From Laterigemmans sp052161645 (GTDB lineage: Bacteria > Planctomycetota > Planctomycetia > Pirellulales > Pirellulaceae), in the NCBI GenBank assembly GCA_052161645.1, contig CP197414.1: 64,000 nucleotides of DNA; one strand, given 5' to 3'. A program made the translations under genes and the position numbers. This document shows positions 17,243-26,359 of this stretch, in pieces. How positions within the stretch are numbered: position 1 is the stretch's first letter; each line of letters starts with the position of its first letter. Below the pieces are notes generated by a model. That model was given only the letters and a program-made list of their open reading frames with translations. It was not told the origin of the DNA and made no database searches.

Positions 17243-18787
17243 TTACTTCACGAGTTCGATCTCACCCGGACGCCAGGTTTGGTCGATCCAGGGTTGTTCG
17301 GGGCCGTAGATGCGCAGGGCGATGAACCAGCTCTTGCCGGGGATCGTCTGGAGCCAGTTGCCTTCCTGGCCTTCGGGCGCTTTGGGCGAGAAGTAGATGT
17401 CCATCGATCCGTCCGCGTTGGTCTTGATTCCCTTATCCTGACTTCCCTTGGTCGGGAACTGCTGGTCCGTTTGAAGCTGCGAGCGGGTTTGGGTGTCATA
17501 CATGGTGATCGCCCAGAAATCCTTGGCTGGCGGGTTCGGCGGAATCCGGAGCCGGTATGTCTTGGAGCCATCCAGAACCTTGCCCTTGGAATCAAGCATT
17601 CCCATCGAGTAGTCCGATCCTTTGCCGGCCACGGTCATCGCCATCGCAGGAGAGACACAGATGTAGCCGAAGTGGAACAGGACGCGTGGGTCAAGGCGAT
17701 AGGCGCCGTTGCGTGTGAAGGTGGTGTCCTTATTCGCATAGGCAGTCACCCAGGCATCACTGTCCTTGTAGGTCAGGTTGCCGGGGTCACGCGGGAAGTA
17801 GCTGATGGCGCGGGCGGCGCCGTTAGCAATCGCGGCGGCGTCAGTGAGGATCTTCTTCATGCGTGCATCCGGAGCGAAAGGCTTGCCCTTTTCGATCCCG
17901 ATCGCCGCCATCATTCCCCGGGCTTCGGGGCCGAGATACGACTCGGGTTCGGTCTGCATCAGTCCATGCAGTTTTTCAAACGCGCTGTAATCATTCGGAA
18001 GGATCACCTGCATGTCCTTGCCGGATACGTTGATAAACTCGGTGGCCGGGGGGGCATCCGCGGTCGACAACGGGTAGACTTTCAGCGTGCTGCGGATGTT
18101 CTTCGACGCGGCCGGGACGGCCTCTTCGATGGGCAGGCTCTTGTCAAGATAGCCGCGCATGAACACCCAGACTCCACTGGTTTTTGACGGGACAACGAAG
18201 TAGCCCTCGGGGACGTCCCCTTTGTAGCCGGGAGGAAGCACGAGGTACTTGCCGCCCTTGCCCTTGTCAGGACCCGCCACGCCGAGGTCGACCATATACT
18301 GGAAAGCCATGTCGTCGAGGATGCCGAGCATTCCCTGCGGCAAGTCGATAACGGTCGGGCCGTCTTTGACCAGGTCAAGAAAGCCAACCGCGTACATGGT
18401 CGACGTATTCCCGGTCAGCAGGATGGACTTGGAGTCCATCAGGCTGTCCCAGATGCAGATCTTATGACAGGCGTCAGCGCCCATCGCGGCCTGTCCTTCG
18501 CGCAGGGCATTGACAGAGAGGGCGGGGATCGAGTTGAGATAGACGTTCACGGCCCGCGAGGTGTCGAGGTAGTCGTAGACGTTTTTCACGGACTCCGGCG
18601 ACGGAACGCCGTCGAAGTAATCGAGAGTCCCGATGGAGGTTTCCACCGAATTCGGAGCCGTGTACTCCTTAGGGATCTCGGAGGTCATTTTCAGTTTGGG
18701 CGACTGCGCTTGGGCGTGCGTGGTCAAGGCAAATGCGATTGCGATGGACGCAATGGCGACTCGCGAAATTGAAAGTTTCGATAGCAT
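17243..18787 (-). CDS. Secreted DUF1254/DUF1214 protein, paralogue 4
   Basis: About 514 residues from the ATG at 18787, chosen because GAGAGGA lies 7 nt upstream and the protein then begins directly with a signal peptide (MLSKLSISRVAIASIAIAFA); the frame extends to 18835. DUF1254 motifs are GPTVIDLPQGMLG and DKGKGGKYLVLPPGYKGDVPEG, and the DUF1214 part contains DFWAITMYDTQTRSQLQ with the ending GEIELVK. The LDYFDGVPSPESV segment parallels paralogue 2. First of four tightly spaced paralogues (130-140 bp gaps) on one strand, probably a tandem-duplication array. It starts about 70 bp from the UbiB-family gene. Confidence 0.9.
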   Translation of the reverse strand: MLSKLSISRVAIASIAIAFALTTHAQAQSPKLKMTSEIPKEYTAPNSVETSIGTLDYFDGVPSPESVKNVYDYLDTSRAVNVYLNSIPALSVNALREGQAAMGADACHKICIWDSLMDSKSILLTGNTSTMYAVGFLDLVKDGPTVIDLPQGMLGILDDMAFQYMVDLGVAGPDKGKGGKYLVLPPGYKGDVPEGYFVVPSKTSGVWVFMRGYLDKSLPIEEAVPAASKNIRSTLKVYPLSTADAPPATEFINVSGKDMQVILPNDYSAFEKLHGLMQTEPESYLGPEARGMMAAIGIEKGKPFAPDARMKKILTDAAAIANGAARAISYFPRDPGNLTYKDSDAWVTAYANKDTTFTRNGAYRLDPRVLFHFGYICVSPAMAMTVAGKGSDYSMGMLDSKGKVLDGSKTYRLRIPPNPPAKDFWAITMYDTQTRSQLQTDQQFPTKGSQDKGIKTNADGSMDIYFSPKAPEGQEGNWLQTIPGKSWFIALRIYGPEQPWIDQTWRPGEIELVK

Positions 18788-18856
18788 CGAATGTCCTCTC
18801 ATAGAGTCGTGGTTGAAGAAAAAGTGTTTCGTCATTTCGTTTCTTTGATTTAGAAG

Positions 18857-20506
18857 TTACCGGATGTCTTTTCTGATTCGCCAAAGTAGACGAGTGCCGA
18901 ATCCCGCGGCAACCAGGAAGCCCAGGCCTCCGAAAACAGATTCTCCGAACAGACGGGGTGGAACGTTGTTGCTTAACAGCGTTGCCGACGCGATCAGCAA
19001 CGAAGCGATCAGTAGCCCGCCGACGATGCGGTTGGCGACCAGTTCGAGGTTGTTAACCTCGTGCGTCATCTGCAGCTTGCCGGATTGCGCACGATCGAGA
19101 ATATCGGCGATGTTTCGGGGACCGTTTCGGACCAGGCGATCAACGTCACGCATCGACTGTTGCAGTCGGCGAGTCAAGCGTTTGGGGTCCAGGCGAGACC
19201 GAATCAATTGGTCCTTGAAGGGTGCGATGACGTCATTGAGGCTGAAGTTCGGACTGAGCAGACGGGCGGTCCCTTCCAGCATCACCAATGTCTTTAGCAG
19301 CAGCGACGCGGCCGATGGCATCACAACATGGTGCCGTCGGACAATGTCCATCAACTGATCCATTGCTCCGCCGATATCAAAGTCTTCCAGCGACTGTGAT
19401 CCGTATTGCACCAACAGATCACTGACATCGGCTCGAAAGGCCATTCGATCCACGTCGGCCGGCGCGGAACCGGCACGCAGCAGCGTATCGGCAAGCCCTT
19501 CAGCGTCTCGATGCATTAGCATCAACAGCAGGTCTTCAAACAACTCACGTGTGGAATCATCTAGCCGCCCGACCATGCCACAGTCGAGCAGTCCGACAAC
19601 GCCACCATCGAGCACAAAGAAGTTTCCCGGATGCGGGTCGGCATGATAGAAGCCGTCCCGAAAAATCATGTTCATAAAGATCGTGGCAGCGTCTTTGGCC
19701 AGCAGGTTCAAATCCACGCCCGCCTCGTCCAGTCGTTCCGGCTTTGACCCCGGAATCCCGTCCAGCAACTCCATCGTCAGCACGCGTTTGCTGGAGCGAT
19801 CTTTGTATGCCGTGGGGATGTGAACCGTTTCATCACCCTCGAAGTTGCGAGTGAACGTCTCCATATTGCTGCGTTCGCAAGTGAAATCCAATTCACGTAG
19901 CAGCGTGCGACGAAACTCGCGAGTCGTCGCCTCCGGCTGGAAATTCCTCGACTCGGGAACATATTCTTCCAACAGCTTCGCCAGCTTTTCGAGCAATTCC
20001 AGGTCGATGCGAACGGTTTCCTGGATGCCCGCGTGCTGGACCTTCACGACGACTTGCTGTCCGTCGGCCAATCTCGCGCGATGCACCTGACCGACCGATG
20101 CCGAAGAAAACGCCTCCGCTTCAAACTCAGTGAACAGTTCCTCGGGTGGCTGCCCCAGTTCTTCAATGATCGTTTGCCGCACGACGTCCGCCGTGTCAGC
20201 CGGCGTGTCGGCCTGGAGTTTTCGCAGTTCCGTCGCAATATCAGGTCCGACCAGGTCGGCTCGTGTGCTGAGGACTTGCCCCAGTTTGATATAGGTCGTC
20301 CCCAGTTCCGTCAGAGCCAACCGCAGTCGTTCGCCGATGGGCAAGTCCGCAATTGCCTGCGTTTCCTTGCTCGCCAACAGATCACGAACCAACTGCACCG
20401 GAATCTTGGCGAACCAATCTGCCAATCCATAGCGCCCCAGCACCTGGACGATTTCCGCCAGGCGCTTGCCTTCTTCGCGATGTTGATTCAGGTTCAGTAA
20501 GTCCAT
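18857..20506 (-). CDS. UbiB/ABC1/AarF-family atypical kinase
   Basis: A 549-residue membrane-associated member of the UbiB (Coq8/ABC1) family: the family-specific KxGQ motif in YIKLGQVLSTRADLVG (about 72-87), the Ala-rich-loop replacement SSASVGQVHRA, the catalytic-loop DPHPGNFF, and the metal-binding DxG as LLDCGMVG. Two hydrophobic helices close the protein (about 490-540). UbiB proteins are needed for ubiquinone or other prenyl-lipid metabolism and act as ATPases or atypical kinases at the membrane; specificity here is unknown. A phasin-like gene ends 29 bp upstream on the same strand, a pairing that also occurs in other bacteria, suggesting a lipid- or granule-linked role. Confidence 0.93.
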   Translation of the reverse strand: MDLLNLNQHREEGKRLAEIVQVLGRYGLADWFAKIPVQLVRDLLASKETQAIADLPIGERLRLALTELGTTYIKLGQVLSTRADLVGPDIATELRKLQADTPADTADVVRQTIIEELGQPPEELFTEFEAEAFSSASVGQVHRARLADGQQVVVKVQHAGIQETVRIDLELLEKLAKLLEEYVPESRNFQPEATTREFRRTLLRELDFTCERSNMETFTRNFEGDETVHIPTAYKDRSSKRVLTMELLDGIPGSKPERLDEAGVDLNLLAKDAATIFMNMIFRDGFYHADPHPGNFFVLDGGVVGLLDCGMVGRLDDSTRELFEDLLLMLMHRDAEGLADTLLRAGSAPADVDRMAFRADVSDLLVQYGSQSLEDFDIGGAMDQLMDIVRRHHVVMPSAASLLLKTLVMLEGTARLLSPNFSLNDVIAPFKDQLIRSRLDPKRLTRRLQQSMRDVDRLVRNGPRNIADILDRAQSGKLQMTHEVNNLELVANRIVGGLLIASLLIASATLLSNNVPPRLFGESVFGGLGFLVAAGFGTRLLWRIRKDIR

Positions 20507-20535
20507 GTTGATTCACCATCCCAAGAATGTGAGAT

Positions 20536-20931
20536 TTAGCCGTTAACCTTCTTTTCGAGTAACTCCAGCCGATGCGTGAGCGATTCAACATCCTCCGTGC
20601 GAGCGACGCCGATTCGCTGAAGAGCTTCATCAACACGTTGATCGACAAAAGTCTGAAAGGTATCGCTAGCCGAGTCTGATGCCTTGCGAGCCTCGGCTTT
20701 GAGCAACCCCATCTGGATCATCGCGCTGTCGATTTGATGATCCACCAATTCGGTCAAGTTTTTGCGTGCTTCGTCGCTACGTCGATCAACCTCTTCCTGA
20801 AACTCACTGGCTTGCTGGTCAGTCCAGTCAGCCTGTTGCTTCAGCTCGGCCACTAGGTCCGAGACCATGTCCTTGGTCAAACTTGCCAATCCGATGCTGG
20901 TGAAAACACTTTGTTTCAATACGTCAAACAT
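20536..20931 (-). CDS. Phasin-like (polyhydroxyalkanoate granule-associated) small helical protein
   Basis: 131 residues from the ATG at 20931, preceded by GGAAGAG; the open frame runs on to 21033 but that extension is REP-like repeat DNA. The protein opens with MFDVLKQSVFTSIGLASLTKD, followed by charged amphipathic helices and ends in a short coiled coil (VESLTHRLELLEKKV). This is the layout of phasin-superfamily / PhaI-like proteins that coat polyester granules or regulate at membranes. It probably forms a two-gene operon with the UbiB-family gene 29 bp downstream. No catalytic residues are expected. Confidence 0.7.
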   Translation of the reverse strand: MFDVLKQSVFTSIGLASLTKDMVSDLVAELKQQADWTDQQASEFQEEVDRRSDEARKNLTELVDHQIDSAMIQMGLLKAEARKASDSASDTFQTFVDQRVDEALQRIGVARTEDVESLTHRLELLEKKVNG

Positions 20932-20969
20932 TTTGAAGCTCTTCCACGTTTCATTGATGGGTGGGTAAA

Positions 20970-21065
20970 GCGGCTTTGGCTTCCAGCGCAGTTTCAAGTT
21001 ATGGTCATTACTGCGGCTGGAAGCCACTGTCACGCTTTGGCTACTGGGGCCAACGCCCAGCTACG
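20970..21065. repeat. REP-like hairpin cluster
   Basis: Contains TTGGCTTCCAGCGCAG and the inverted CTGCGGCTGGAAGCCA, followed by a further partial hairpin. It occupies the gap between the phasin-like and glycine-rich genes. Confidence 0.65.
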
Positions 21066-22391
21066 CTATTGCGTTTGATCGCCGTCTTGCTTAATGCGAA
21101 ACAGTGATGCCTGCACGGAACGCTCTGCGGAGTAGTGAATCATCATGGACGTTTCGTCTTTGGTTAGATTCACCAGACCCGCCTCATAGACTGGCGTCTT
21201 GGCATCGCCCACCATCCAGGCGACACGCTGAGTGTTCTTGTCGACCGAACCGAAAACTTGCTCGGTGGTATCCGTCACGGCGTTGTAATAGTTGCCGTGA
21301 ATCACACCCTCTTTGTTGATGGCGAGTTGGAAGATATTGTTGGAAGTCTCTTCGTCACCTTGAACCATTGCGAATACTCCCAAGGGTTGCCATTCCGCTT
21401 CTTGCGAAGCCTCAGCCTCCTTACCGGTCTCGGCAATGGCTGTTGCCTGCTCTGCGTATTCCGCTGTCGTGCCGACTACGTCGCCATCGACGTATACAGA
21501 ATCGTCCTGGTACACGACGGAACTCCCATAGTCGTAGCTCACCGGTTCCGATGACGCGTAGCCACCGTAGCCGGTGAGTGCCGACCAGGTTACGGCGGTC
21601 CACGCGGCCGCAGCACCCCAGCGGCCAGGATACCATGCCCCGGGATATCTGGCACACCACGTACTGGTAAAGCAACCGTGGTAACCGACTGCCGCTCTTC
21701 TGACCGCGACGCCTTGCCCGCTGACAGCAGCAGCCGATCGGAAATAGGTTCCGTGTCCGTTGGCGGCAACACCGGTTCGACCGGCGACAACTCCGCCCGG
21801 ACCGACGGCAACTCCGCCGCGAAAGGCAGCCATCGAATTCGGCCCCGAGGCGAAACCAGTTCGCGAAATCCCTGCTGCCGATCCGGCCGGGCCGCGGGTC
21901 TGCGAGATCCCACGTGAACCCCCGATCGCATTTCCGCCCGGGCCTTTGACGCCGCCAGCCCGCCCCACTTTGGAAAACTCTTGTCCGCCTGGCCCCGTCA
22001 CTTTGACGCCTCCAACTCCACCACCTCGGGTCACACCGGCTGGCCCCGTTCGGCTGGCCCCGCGACCGCCGTAATCAACTGTGGCTCCGCCTTGAGTCGT
22101 AAAACTGCCGCTGCCTCGGCCGGCCTGAAATGATCCGCCGCCTGGACCTACGCCCACCCGACCCTGACTGGGACTAGCCGTTGGTCGAGCGACCGGAGCG
22201 CTCCTGGGTGCGGCACGAGCAGCACTTGAGAATCCGCCGCCCATCGATCTGCCAGCCATCGATGCGCCGCCGCCCATGCTGCGCCCGCCTCCTCCCATGC
22301 TGCGTCCGCCGCCCCTTCGCTGCGCTAGCGCAGTTGAGTACGACGTGAGCAAGATTAAGCCAACAGCGAGTGTGATTGAAAAGCGTTTCAT
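21066..22391 (-). CDS. Secreted glycine/serine-rich surface protein
   Basis: 441 residues from the ATG at 22391 (GGAGA 8-9 nt upstream; the frame continues to 22502 through repeat DNA). Signal peptide to about ALAQ. Residues about 25-240 are low-complexity Gly/Arg/Ala/Ser with RSMGGG repeats, then a Trp/Tyr-rich patch (WYPGRWGAAAAWTAVTW), then an acidic C-terminal domain (WQPLGVFAMVQGD to the end) that looks folded. Similar planctomycete proteins have been labelled mu-protocadherin-like surface proteins, which is only a similarity label. Extracellular or outer-membrane localisation is inferred. It shares the strand and neighbourhood with the SnoaL-like gene 118 bp upstream of its start. Confidence 0.7.
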   Translation of the reverse strand: MKRFSITLAVGLILLTSYSTALAQRRGGGRSMGGGGRSMGGGASMAGRSMGGGFSSAARAAPRSAPVARPTASPSQGRVGVGPGGGSFQAGRGSGSFTTQGGATVDYGGRGASRTGPAGVTRGGGVGGVKVTGPGGQEFSKVGRAGGVKGPGGNAIGGSRGISQTRGPAGSAAGISRTGFASGPNSMAAFRGGVAVGPGGVVAGRTGVAANGHGTYFRSAAAVSGQGVAVRRAAVGYHGCFTSTWCARYPGAWYPGRWGAAAAWTAVTWSALTGYGGYASSEPVSYDYGSSVVYQDDSVYVDGDVVGTTAEYAEQATAIAETGKEAEASQEAEWQPLGVFAMVQGDEETSNNIFQLAINKEGVIHGNYYNAVTDTTEQVFGSVDKNTQRVAWMVGDAKTPVYEAGLVNLTKDETSMMIHYSAERSVQASLFRIKQDGDQTQ

Positions 22392-22442
22392 TGTGATAGA
22401 TCTCCGAATGTTTTGTGATGTTTGAGTTGCGAGTGGGAAAGC

Positions 22443-22503
22443 ATGGCTGTGGCTTCTAGCCGCAGCGTTTCTTGCTTCTTCTGGGCTAGAAGCCACAGCC
22501 ACT
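22443..22503. repeat. REP-like hairpin
   Basis: GGCTGTGGCTTCTAGCC and the inverted GGCTAGAAGCCACAGCC bracket a short spacer, giving a long near-perfect stem. It ends 5 bp before the stop of the SnoaL-like gene. Confidence 0.7.
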
Positions 22504-22508
22504 AGGAT

Positions 22509-23396
22509 TTAGCGCACGCGAGTTACTTTGACCGGTGGAAGGTTGCCAAACTGTTCGCCGTTGATCGACAGATCCAAGGGTTGCCAGGTGAAGGTACCGC
22601 CGTTGATTCGCACCAAGATATTGGTCGCCGCTACGAGATCACCACTCGTCAGCTCAGTTTCAGATTCAAAAATCCATTGCTTGCCGTCTTGTAAGGCGAC
22701 GCCCTCACCGACGCCCCCGTTGGCCTCAAAAATCCAAGTCCGCAACAATCCCGTCTCTGGATCCACGCCGATCATCTGCATGCCGGTGTAGGACTTGTCG
22801 TTTTCTACGATTGTGAAGTTGGCCCGGATAAACGCCTTTTCGCCAAACCACTCATACGTCGTGTTGACTTGAGCATCGCCCTGCTCGGATTTCCAGGTAC
22901 CGATCAACCATTCCAGATCCAGTAGGGCTGCTTTCTCGTGGGGCCATTCTTGAATCCTCGAAAGCAACCATTGGCCATCTTCGCGAACACAATGGACCTC
23001 AAAGCGGTTATTCGCTGTGCCGCCGTCCGGGTGAACGACGCGGATGACTCCCTCGACGATCGTTGTGTCACGCGAAGGAAAGCGGATCGAATCGGAAAGC
23101 TTTTCGATCTTCACCTTCGGGTGATCAACACCGTGCCGCGCGATCGCATTTTTGATCGCTTCACGACCGCGAACGATGGTGCCATCATCCGCTACCAGGT
23201 CCGCGCCGGACGTCAATCGTTTGGCAGCCTCGTCAGCATTGCCAGTTTCAAACGCACGAGTGAATGCTGCGATCGATTTCCGCACCGCTTGCTCATCTGT
23301 GCGGCGAGATGCCGAAGCATCCTGAGCGTACGATTGCCCCGTGGTAAAGACCGTGAGGGCGACGACGAACATCGCCAAAACTTTGCTGAATTTCAT
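22509..23396 (-). CDS. Secreted SnoaL-like (SgcJ/EcaC-type) protein
   Basis: 295 residues: signal peptide (to about SYAQ), an NTF2-like cone-shaped domain (about 33-150) with the family layout AVRKSIAAFTRAFETGNADEAAK and GREAIKNAI, and a second beta-rich domain (about 160-295) with LIGTWKSEQGDAQV typical of DUF1579-like modules. SgcJ/EcaC-type NTF2 proteins have various or no enzymatic activities, and no catalytic residues could be assigned here. It lies between the DUF1254 paralogue 5 gene (68 bp) and the glycine-rich surface protein, so the three may form one exported-protein unit. Confidence 0.75.
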   Translation of the reverse strand: MKFSKVLAMFVVALTVFTTGQSYAQDASASRRTDEQAVRKSIAAFTRAFETGNADEAAKRLTSGADLVADDGTIVRGREAIKNAIARHGVDHPKVKIEKLSDSIRFPSRDTTIVEGVIRVVHPDGGTANNRFEVHCVREDGQWLLSRIQEWPHEKAALLDLEWLIGTWKSEQGDAQVNTTYEWFGEKAFIRANFTIVENDKSYTGMQMIGVDPETGLLRTWIFEANGGVGEGVALQDGKQWIFESETELTSGDLVAATNILVRINGGTFTWQPLDLSINGEQFGNLPPVKVTRVR

Positions 23397-23464
23397 GAGT
23401 GGTGTCCTATTATTGAACGTATGTGTGGAATTGATGGAGTTGTTTCAGTGAGTCGGAGAAAGTG

Positions 23465-24982
23465 TCATTTCACCAATTCGATCTCGCTCGGACGCCAACC
23501 CCTGTCGTACCAGACTTGCGTCGGGCCATAGATGCGCCAGAGCATATTCCAGCCCTTGGATGGATCCGTTTGAATCCAGTTCACGTTTCCATCAGGCTTC
23601 GTTGGGCCGATGTAGACGTCGTAAGATTCATCCGCGTTCTGGACAGTGGCCTTGTCGATGCTGGTGACGCCCGGGTAGGGATTGTCGGTTTGCAACAGCG
23701 AGCGGGTCTGGTTGTCGTAAACAGTGATGTCCCAGAATCGCTTGGCGGGAACGTTGGCAGGAATGTGGATCTTGTAGGTCTTGCTGCCATCGAGGGCATT
23801 GCCTTCCGAATCGCGCAGTCCCATCACATACTGGGATCCCGCTCCGACAGGTGGTTTGACCATCGCCGGCGTGATGCCGGTAGCGTAGAAGTGGAAGCGG
23901 ACACGCGAATTGATCAGACTGACGCCGTCGTTGAGAAACTCGTAGCTGCCACCAGCGAAGCCTAGCTCCCAGCTTTTGCTGCCCGGCCAGATCGCGGTGT
24001 CCTCCGTGTCGCGGTTGCGGAAGAGGATAGTGCGCTGGGCGGCGGTGCCGACTGCGGCGGCCTCAGCGAGGATCTTCTTCATACGGGCGTCCGGTTTGAA
24101 AGGCTTGCCCTTCTGGATGCCGATCGAAGCCAGCAACCCGAGGATCTCCGAACTCTCGGCCGAGTTTGGCTCTTCCTGAACCGTGATGTTGACCTCGTCA
24201 AAGAAGGTGGCATCCTGGGCGTGCAGGGTGTTGAAGTCCTTCATCGCTGTGTTGACCCAGTTGACTTCCTTGGGCTCACTACCCAGCGGATAGAGACGGA
24301 AATGCTCCTTCATGTTCTTGACCACGGGAACCGGATCGAAGTCCGTCATGAAACCGCGCATCGCCAGCCAGTGGCCGTAGGTCTTTGACTTCTTCACGAA
24401 GTAGCCGTCGGTGGGCAAATCGCCCTTGTAGCCAGGCGGCACCAACAGGAACTTTCCGCCCTTGCCCTTGTCATCGCCCGCGTTACCGAAATCGCAGACA
24501 TAGTGGAACCACGCATCGTCGATGATGCCCAACACGTTGGGTGGGGTCTCCATGACCATGGGGCCATCCTTGAGGTCGATCCACATGAATGTGTAGACCA
24601 CGGTGGTATTGCCCGTCAGAAGCAAGCCTTTGGAATCCAGACGTCCGCCCCAATAGATCATGGTCTCGTTGTCCGGGCCCCACTTTTGGATGCCTTTGCG
24701 AAATCCCTGCAGCGAAGCCGCGGGCGTGGTCATGATCATGGACTCCACAGCACGCGAGAAGTCCATGTGATCCCAGACCTTCTCCGCTGTCGCTTCGGTG
24801 GGGAATCCGTCAACGAACTCCAGTGCCCCAAGACGCGTTTCCGTGCGATCGGGAGTGACAACATTCGCCGGAATTTCGGTGGAGTATTTCATTGCGGGTG
24901 GCTGTGCTTGAACGCCGGTCGTCAGACAGGAGAAGGCCAGCGCTGCCAGAGTTAGCAGGTGGTGGTTTCGTCGCGTGGTCAT
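23465..24982 (-). CDS. Secreted DUF1254/DUF1214 protein, paralogue 5
   Basis: 505 residues from the ATG at 24982 (AGGA 9 nt upstream; the frame reaches 25015). Signal peptide to about GVQAQ. DUF1254 part: LGALEFVDGFPTEATAEKVWDH, GPMVMETPPNVLG and DKGKGGKFLLVPPGYKGDLP; DUF1214 part: KRFWDITVYDNQTRSLLQTD and the shared ending SEIELVK. It is separated from the tandem array of paralogues 1-4 by about 5 kb. Its DUF1214 segment is nearly the same as the gene fragment at 34.8-35.1 kb, so another copy of this sub-type existed nearby. Confidence 0.9.
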   Translation of the reverse strand: MTTRRNHHLLTLAALAFSCLTTGVQAQPPAMKYSTEIPANVVTPDRTETRLGALEFVDGFPTEATAEKVWDHMDFSRAVESMIMTTPAASLQGFRKGIQKWGPDNETMIYWGGRLDSKGLLLTGNTTVVYTFMWIDLKDGPMVMETPPNVLGIIDDAWFHYVCDFGNAGDDKGKGGKFLLVPPGYKGDLPTDGYFVKKSKTYGHWLAMRGFMTDFDPVPVVKNMKEHFRLYPLGSEPKEVNWVNTAMKDFNTLHAQDATFFDEVNITVQEEPNSAESSEILGLLASIGIQKGKPFKPDARMKKILAEAAAVGTAAQRTILFRNRDTEDTAIWPGSKSWELGFAGGSYEFLNDGVSLINSRVRFHFYATGITPAMVKPPVGAGSQYVMGLRDSEGNALDGSKTYKIHIPANVPAKRFWDITVYDNQTRSLLQTDNPYPGVTSIDKATVQNADESYDVYIGPTKPDGNVNWIQTDPSKGWNMLWRIYGPTQVWYDRGWRPSEIELVK

Positions 24983-25042
24983 CGTATTGTTCCTACTTTC
25001 GGAAAGAATGTTCATGTCGATGGTTAAGGGGTGAACCGCCAG

Positions 25043-26359
25043 TTAGGACGGCATGATGTAGTTCATGAAAGTCTCCATGCGAATCATCACACGGCGTATC
25101 AGATGCGTTGCCTTCACTGAATCGGTGTAGATCGCTGCCGTTCCGGTCGCGCCACCGGGCAACTCGTGAATGTCAATATCCGGCCCCGCGTCATCAAGCG
25201 TGAGCACGACACCGAAGGGCATTGTTTTCTGGCTGCTTGACGGTGCAGCGGCTACTGTTCCCGTCGGTTGAAGTTGTCCCTGTGGTGTGATGTAGGCAAT
25301 CCGATCCACCGTTGCAGAAAACGTTCGGCCCGGGTGAAGCTCCAACACGACGTCTGCTTTCTGTCCCGGCTTCACATGGCGCAACCTGTTCTGATCGACG
25401 CCGACCGCGATCTGGGCACTGGACGAGTCGACGAAAGCCATCCACGTGCGGACTGGAAAGGCTGCTACACGTTGACCAGGTCGCAACGTCATCCCAATCA
25501 CGAAACCGTCCGAAGGAGCAACGACGGTGGTTTGTGCAAGGTTGAATTGAGCGGTCGCCAATTGAGCTCGCAGCTGGGCAACTTGCGTGTTTTCGCCGTT
25601 GATGGTGGACGCCAAAGCAAGCTCCGCTTTCTGCTTTGCCGCTTGAGCCGCCTTCAATCGCTGTTGGGCTTCGATGACACTGGTGTTGACACCGTCAATG
25701 GTGGACTCCAACGCAAGTTGTGCCTGTTGACGCGAAGCCTCGGCTGCTTGGGCGGACGCTTTGGCCAATTCGACGTTCCGTTCCTTGGTTTCGGCGTCTT
25801 CTTTGGAGGCCGCGTTGCTGGAGAGCAGCTTTTGAGCACGCTCGTTTTCCGATCGAGCCAACTCAAGTTGAGCCTGAGACTTCGCAACGCTGGCCTTCGC
25901 CGCGACGAGCGCTGATTTAAGGGAGGTGGCTTGTTGTTTCGCGGCGACGATCGCTGCTTCGGCCTGAGCGACGTTCGCATCAGCTTCCGCGAGGCCGGCG
26001 GGCAGCATTTTGGCTGTCTGCTCAGCTTCCTTTACGGCCGCCAACAGTCGATCCACTTCGATTTGAAAGGGTTGTGGATCAAGTCGAAACAACACGTCAC
26101 CTTTGCTGATCGGCTTGCTGCCCTGCGCGTTGACTTCGATCACTTCGCCGCTGACGTTGGGAACGATTTCGACAACGGTACGGTAGACATTGACCGCGCC
26201 CGAGGGTGCGCCCCATTGCATCGGAATGAATAGGACCACCGTCAGCATCAACATCCAAAGGAGCGGCGAGAGTTTCCAGAACAAGTTGAAGCGAACAATC
26301 TTCAACTTGACCAGAAGGGCTAGGAACGCCAGGTAAATCAGGGTCAGGAAAAGAATCAC
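25043..26359 (-). CDS. HlyD-family membrane-fusion protein (YiaV/YibH-like)
   Basis: 438 residues: two N-terminal membrane helices (about 2-20 and 30-47), a biotinyl-lipoyl-like half (VPNVSGEVIEVNAQGSKPISKGD, about 65-90), a long alpha-helical hairpin (about 95-250, Ala/Glu/Lys/Gln-rich), the second lipoyl half (TTVVAPSDGFVIGMTLRPGQ) and a beta-barrel domain. It is the periplasmic adaptor class of efflux or secretion systems. The GTG start shares one base with the stop of the DUF3302 gene; an HlyD plus DUF3302 pair is also known as yiaV-yiaW in E. coli. No ABC or MFS pump gene is adjacent, so the transported substrate is unknown. Confidence 0.9.
   Translation of the reverse strand: MILFLTLIYLAFLALLVKLKIVRFNLFWKLSPLLWMLMLTVVLFIPMQWGAPSGAVNVYRTVVEIVPNVSGEVIEVNAQGSKPISKGDVLFRLDPQPFQIEVDRLLAAVKEAEQTAKMLPAGLAEADANVAQAEAAIVAAKQQATSLKSALVAAKASVAKSQAQLELARSENERAQKLLSSNAASKEDAETKERNVELAKASAQAAEASRQQAQLALESTIDGVNTSVIEAQQRLKAAQAAKQKAELALASTINGENTQVAQLRAQLATAQFNLAQTTVVAPSDGFVIGMTLRPGQRVAAFPVRTWMAFVDSSSAQIAVGVDQNRLRHVKPGQKADVVLELHPGRTFSATVDRIAYITPQGQLQPTGTVAAAPSSSQKTMPFGVVLTLDDAGPDIDIHELPGGATGTAAIYTDSVKATHLIRRVMIRMETFMNYIMPS

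Noticed and set aside
17180..18187. 335-codon plus-strand frame opposite DUF1254 paralogue 4
   Set aside because: Antisense shadow with no recognisable family pattern; the minus strand has signal peptide, ribosome site and the conserved family core.
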